From an uncultured Prevotellaceae bacterium (GTDB lineage Bacteria > Bacteroidota > Bacteroidia > Bacteroidales > Bacteroidaceae), in contig ONMN01000016.1 in the NCBI GenBank assembly GCA_900318885.1, positions 1 through 52,240 on the forward strand: a stretch of 52,240 nt of DNA. Reading direction: 5' to 3'. The notes under the pieces were generated by a model. It did no database searches. It was given only the letters and a program-made list of their open reading frames with translations, and was not told the origin of the DNA. Positions 50,538-52,240 of this stretch are shown piece after piece (the stretch's first letter is position 1; every line of letters starts with the position of its first letter). Both the position numbers and the translations under genes were made by a program.

Positions 50538-51411
50538 TGGCGAAGACGGCGTAGGCTATGAACAAGGCATAGCCGACGTAGTAAAGCGTAAAGATACTGA
50601 ACACGACGTAATCGACAGCACATACTGCCGAGAGTCCTGCCAAATAGAGCACGGCATCGGTGGCAGGCAATTGGTGGAACACGTCATCGACAGTTGCAAG
50701 ACCCACGATGATGAGTGCCCACACCGACGCCACGAAAATGCCGAGATGGACGGGCAGGGCAAAGGGATTGAGCGAGGGGTGGTAGTAGAAATGTCGCCAC
50801 GACTCGGCACCGAACATCTGGATGGAGGCATAGAGCGTGGCCGAAGCAGCCACCAGCAGACACAGAGCCGTGGGATAGAACGAGTCGATATCGTTGAAAT
50901 GGACGATGTATGCACGGCGTCGAAACAGTCGGCGCATGGCATAGAAGGCCAGCACGATGACGCACAAGGCGAGGAAGATGAGCAGGTGGGTGTTGGAGAA
51001 GAGGTCGATGAACTGGGAGATGGGGTCGTCGGGCGACACGCCCTTGAGCAACTCGCTCTCGCGAATCCATCCCTGCGTCACCTGGTCGCGCGCCACCTTG
51101 ACCCATACGGAGTCGATGGAGTCGGTAGGCACAGTGGTGATCTCTGCCACGACGACGCGTTCGCCACGCACGACGTACATGGTGTCGAAGGCCATGTCGG
51201 GCAGGTTGTCGGCCAGCGGCAGACTGCCTGTCGTCACCACGAAGTTGTAGTTCTGGGTGTAGTGATGCGTCGTGGAGAACGAGATGGAGTCGAGCTGTTG
51301 CTCGGTGAGGTCCCATGCGTCGGGCGTGCGCTGTCCGTGGTTGTAGCAACCCGTCAGCAGCAGGGCCACAAGCGTAAGCAATATGTAAATCCTAATCCTC
51401 GGCATAGACAT
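50503..51411 (-). CDS. Membrane lipoprotein with SH3-like domain
   Basis: The product is 302 residues (or 300 from a second ATG 6 bp in). The signal ends ALLLTGC with lipidation Cys22. Residues about 45-125 look like a bacterial SH3-type beta domain (MYVVRGERVVVAEITTVPTDSIDSVWVKVARDQVTQGWIRESELL). Four to five membrane helices follow (about 143-165, 182-202, 215-245 and 250-297). I do not recognise the family by name, though such proteins occur in Prevotella. It lies 3' to the U32 gene on the same strand, with its first bases overlapping the end of the frameshifted reading frame (51392-51411). Confidence 0.7.
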   Translation of the reverse strand: MSMPRIRIYILLTLVALLLTGCYNHGQRTPDAWDLTEQQLDSISFSTTHHYTQNYNFVVTTGSLPLADNLPDMAFDTMYVVRGERVVVAEITTVPTDSIDSVWVKVARDQVTQGWIRESELLKGVSPDDPISQFIDLFSNTHLLIFLALCVIVLAFYAMRRLFRRRAYIVHFNDIDSFYPTALCLLVAASATLYASIQMFGAESWRHFYYHPSLNPFALPVHLGIFVASVWALIIVGLATVDDVFHQLPATDAVLYLAGLSAVCAVDYVVFSIFTLYYVGYALFIAYAVFAITRARATLRGR

Positions 51412-52240
51412 TCATCTGACAATGTTTGCAATCGAACTCCAGACGGAAACGGCGACCGTCGCCTAAACGCAGGAACAGCGGCTCACGCCATTCAAACGGC
51501 CCAGCGCATAACGCAGACAATGACGGCACTGCATGATGGGGCCGTCGCCGCCACGCAGTTCGTAGGCCGTAGGGGCATCGACGCCATAGAACTCGCACGA
51601 GAGGCGGTTGGCGATGTTGTAGAGGTAAGGGTGGTCGTAGGCGGGGGAACTAGAATTTCTAGAAAATCTAGAAGATCTAGAGACGCTAGATATACTAGAG
51701 GAGCTAGATATACTAGATTTACTAGAGTGAGTGGTGAGCGCCTGCACGAGGCAGCGACGCAATTCGGTCAAAGTGCTGTTAGGAATGAAATAGCCGAAAC
51801 TGTCGGGGAGGTCTACCCCACTACACTCGTAAATCGTGCCACCGAGTTTCGACAGCTGGCGGACGATGTTATCGTGTTGAGGTTTGGCGGCCTGTTGGTG
51901 TTCGCAGGCGATGGTAACCTCAACCGGCGTTGCGGCCGGTATTCCGACAGGTTCCGCGGAGAGCGAGAAGCCATCGGACGTGACGCCAAGAGACAAGCGG
52001 ATGAGAATGCGACGCTCGCTGCTGGGACGACTGAGCAGACGTTCGAACTGCTGGTCGTTATTACGATAGAGCGACACACCCGGATGGAGATTCGTCGGCA
52101 TCTGCTGCGGAAAGAGGCGGTTGCCTTCAGCGCGGTTGACACGGAAGCCCTCCAACTCGTTGTCGGCATTGAAGAAGCAGAGTCCGTCGCCGTTGGCAAA
52201 CGTCGCCGTGCCTGCGACATTGAACGAGTCGCGGCGCAGT
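51392..52240 (-). pseudogene. U32 family peptidase, partial and frameshifted
   Basis: The 5' part lies beyond the window. From 52240 to about 51500 one frame encodes the C-terminal part of a U32 collagenase-like peptidase: RRDSFNVAGTATFANGDGLCFF, HPGVSLYRNNDQQFERLL, SKLGGTIYECSGVDLP, FGYFIPNSTLTELRRCLV and PIMQCRHCLRYALG. That frame then reads junk to a stop at 51463. The expected ending (EWREPLFLRLGDGRRFRLEF, then DCKHCQMNVYAED) continues in another frame to 51392. The join is short of about ten residues usual in relatives, so a small deletion near 51495-51505 probably shifted the frame. A Ser-rich insert (51650-51730) interrupts a linker. Assembly error is not excluded. Confidence 0.8.
51650..51730. 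repeat. Nine 9-bp CTAGANNNN tandem units inside the U32 gene
   Basis: CTAGA recurs at 51650, 51659, 51668, 51677, 51686, 51695, 51704, 51713 and 51722, exactly every 9 bp. The four following bases are ATTT, AAAT, AGAT, GACG, TATA, GGAG, TATA, TTTA and GTGA. On the coding strand each unit is TCT-AGN-NNN, giving Ser-Ser/Arg-x tripeptides. The period keeps the frame. The insert sits in a variable linker of the peptidase. Confidence 0.95.

Noticed and set aside
51463-51600. Programmed frameshift in the U32 gene
   Set aside because: No slippery heptamer or stimulating structure is seen at the join, and residues expected between the two parts are missing, which fits a deletion better.
51650-51730. 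Could the 9-bp array be a CRISPR?
   Set aside because: Repeats are 5 bp with 4-bp variable parts, far too short, and no cas genes are present.

Overview
The window comes from a Bacteroidota chromosome, most likely Bacteroidales and close to Prevotellaceae. Lineage signs include repeated TAnnTTTG -7 promoter elements, a 287-residue RpoD-type sigma factor, an LpxC-FabZ fusion, PorD and GldB proteins, DUF4491 and DUF3244 proteins, and glycosidases with short YDLxGRRL C-terminal tails. It is mostly housekeeping DNA with islands of polysaccharide use. I see no phage, transposase, CRISPR array, tRNA or rRNA.

Layout. 1-3.1 kb: an exported protein of unknown function, a DUF3244 protein and a TPR/membrane/HTH-like regulator, all on the minus strand. 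3.1-7 kb: a class A PBP divergent from pyrB-pyrI. 7-10.4 kb: GH43 and GH30 xylan-type glycosidases converging on a strong terminator. 10.4-13.8 kb: DUF4491, a histidine-kinase-like protein lacking its phosphoacceptor His, and uxaC. 13.9-20.5 kb: porD, recN, a pseudo-trypsin/TPR protein, dnaB and a GldB-like lipoprotein. 20.6-24.5 kb: a DUF4861 protein, a GT2 glycosyltransferase and mtaB. 24.5-29.7 kb: a tiny repeat lipoprotein, then ilvD-ilvB-ilvN-thioesterase. 29.7-33.4 kb: a palindrome-rich spacer and one gene fusing a GH2 beta-galactosidase to a GH53 endo-galactanase. 33.5-37.5 kb: an OmpA protein, then rpoD, a small exported protein and an HD phosphohydrolase with overlapping ends. 37.5-46.6 kb: a plus-strand run lpxD, lpxC-fabZ, lpxA, miaA, a second class A PBP, a LacI regulator and uxaA. 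46.7-49.4 kb: an ECF sigma/anti-sigma/DUF4369-like exported protein operon. 49.5-52.2 kb: a GNAT/FemAB-like acyltransferase, a membrane lipoprotein and a frameshifted U32 peptidase that runs off the end.

Together the genes describe a glycan degrader that attacks glucuronoxylan-like and galactan-like substrates and channels uronates through UxaC and UxaA. It makes its lipid A, peptidoglycan, pyrimidines and branched-chain amino acids. Exported enzymes may leave through the type IX system, of which PorD is a part.

Most unusual items: (1) nine exact 9-bp CTAGANNNN units inside the U32 gene, where the pentamer is fixed but the protein and the other four bases vary; (2) a short LpxD that lacks its N-terminus and about one 18-residue helix coil, with LpxD-like codons left upstream of its start; (3) the GH2-GH53 fusion; (4) nested GC-rich palindromes beside a 22-bp tandem repeat at 29.76-29.93 kb; (5) a kinase and a protease that have lost catalytic residues. 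No complete undescribed system is proven; the CTAGA array is the best candidate for an undescribed DNA element.
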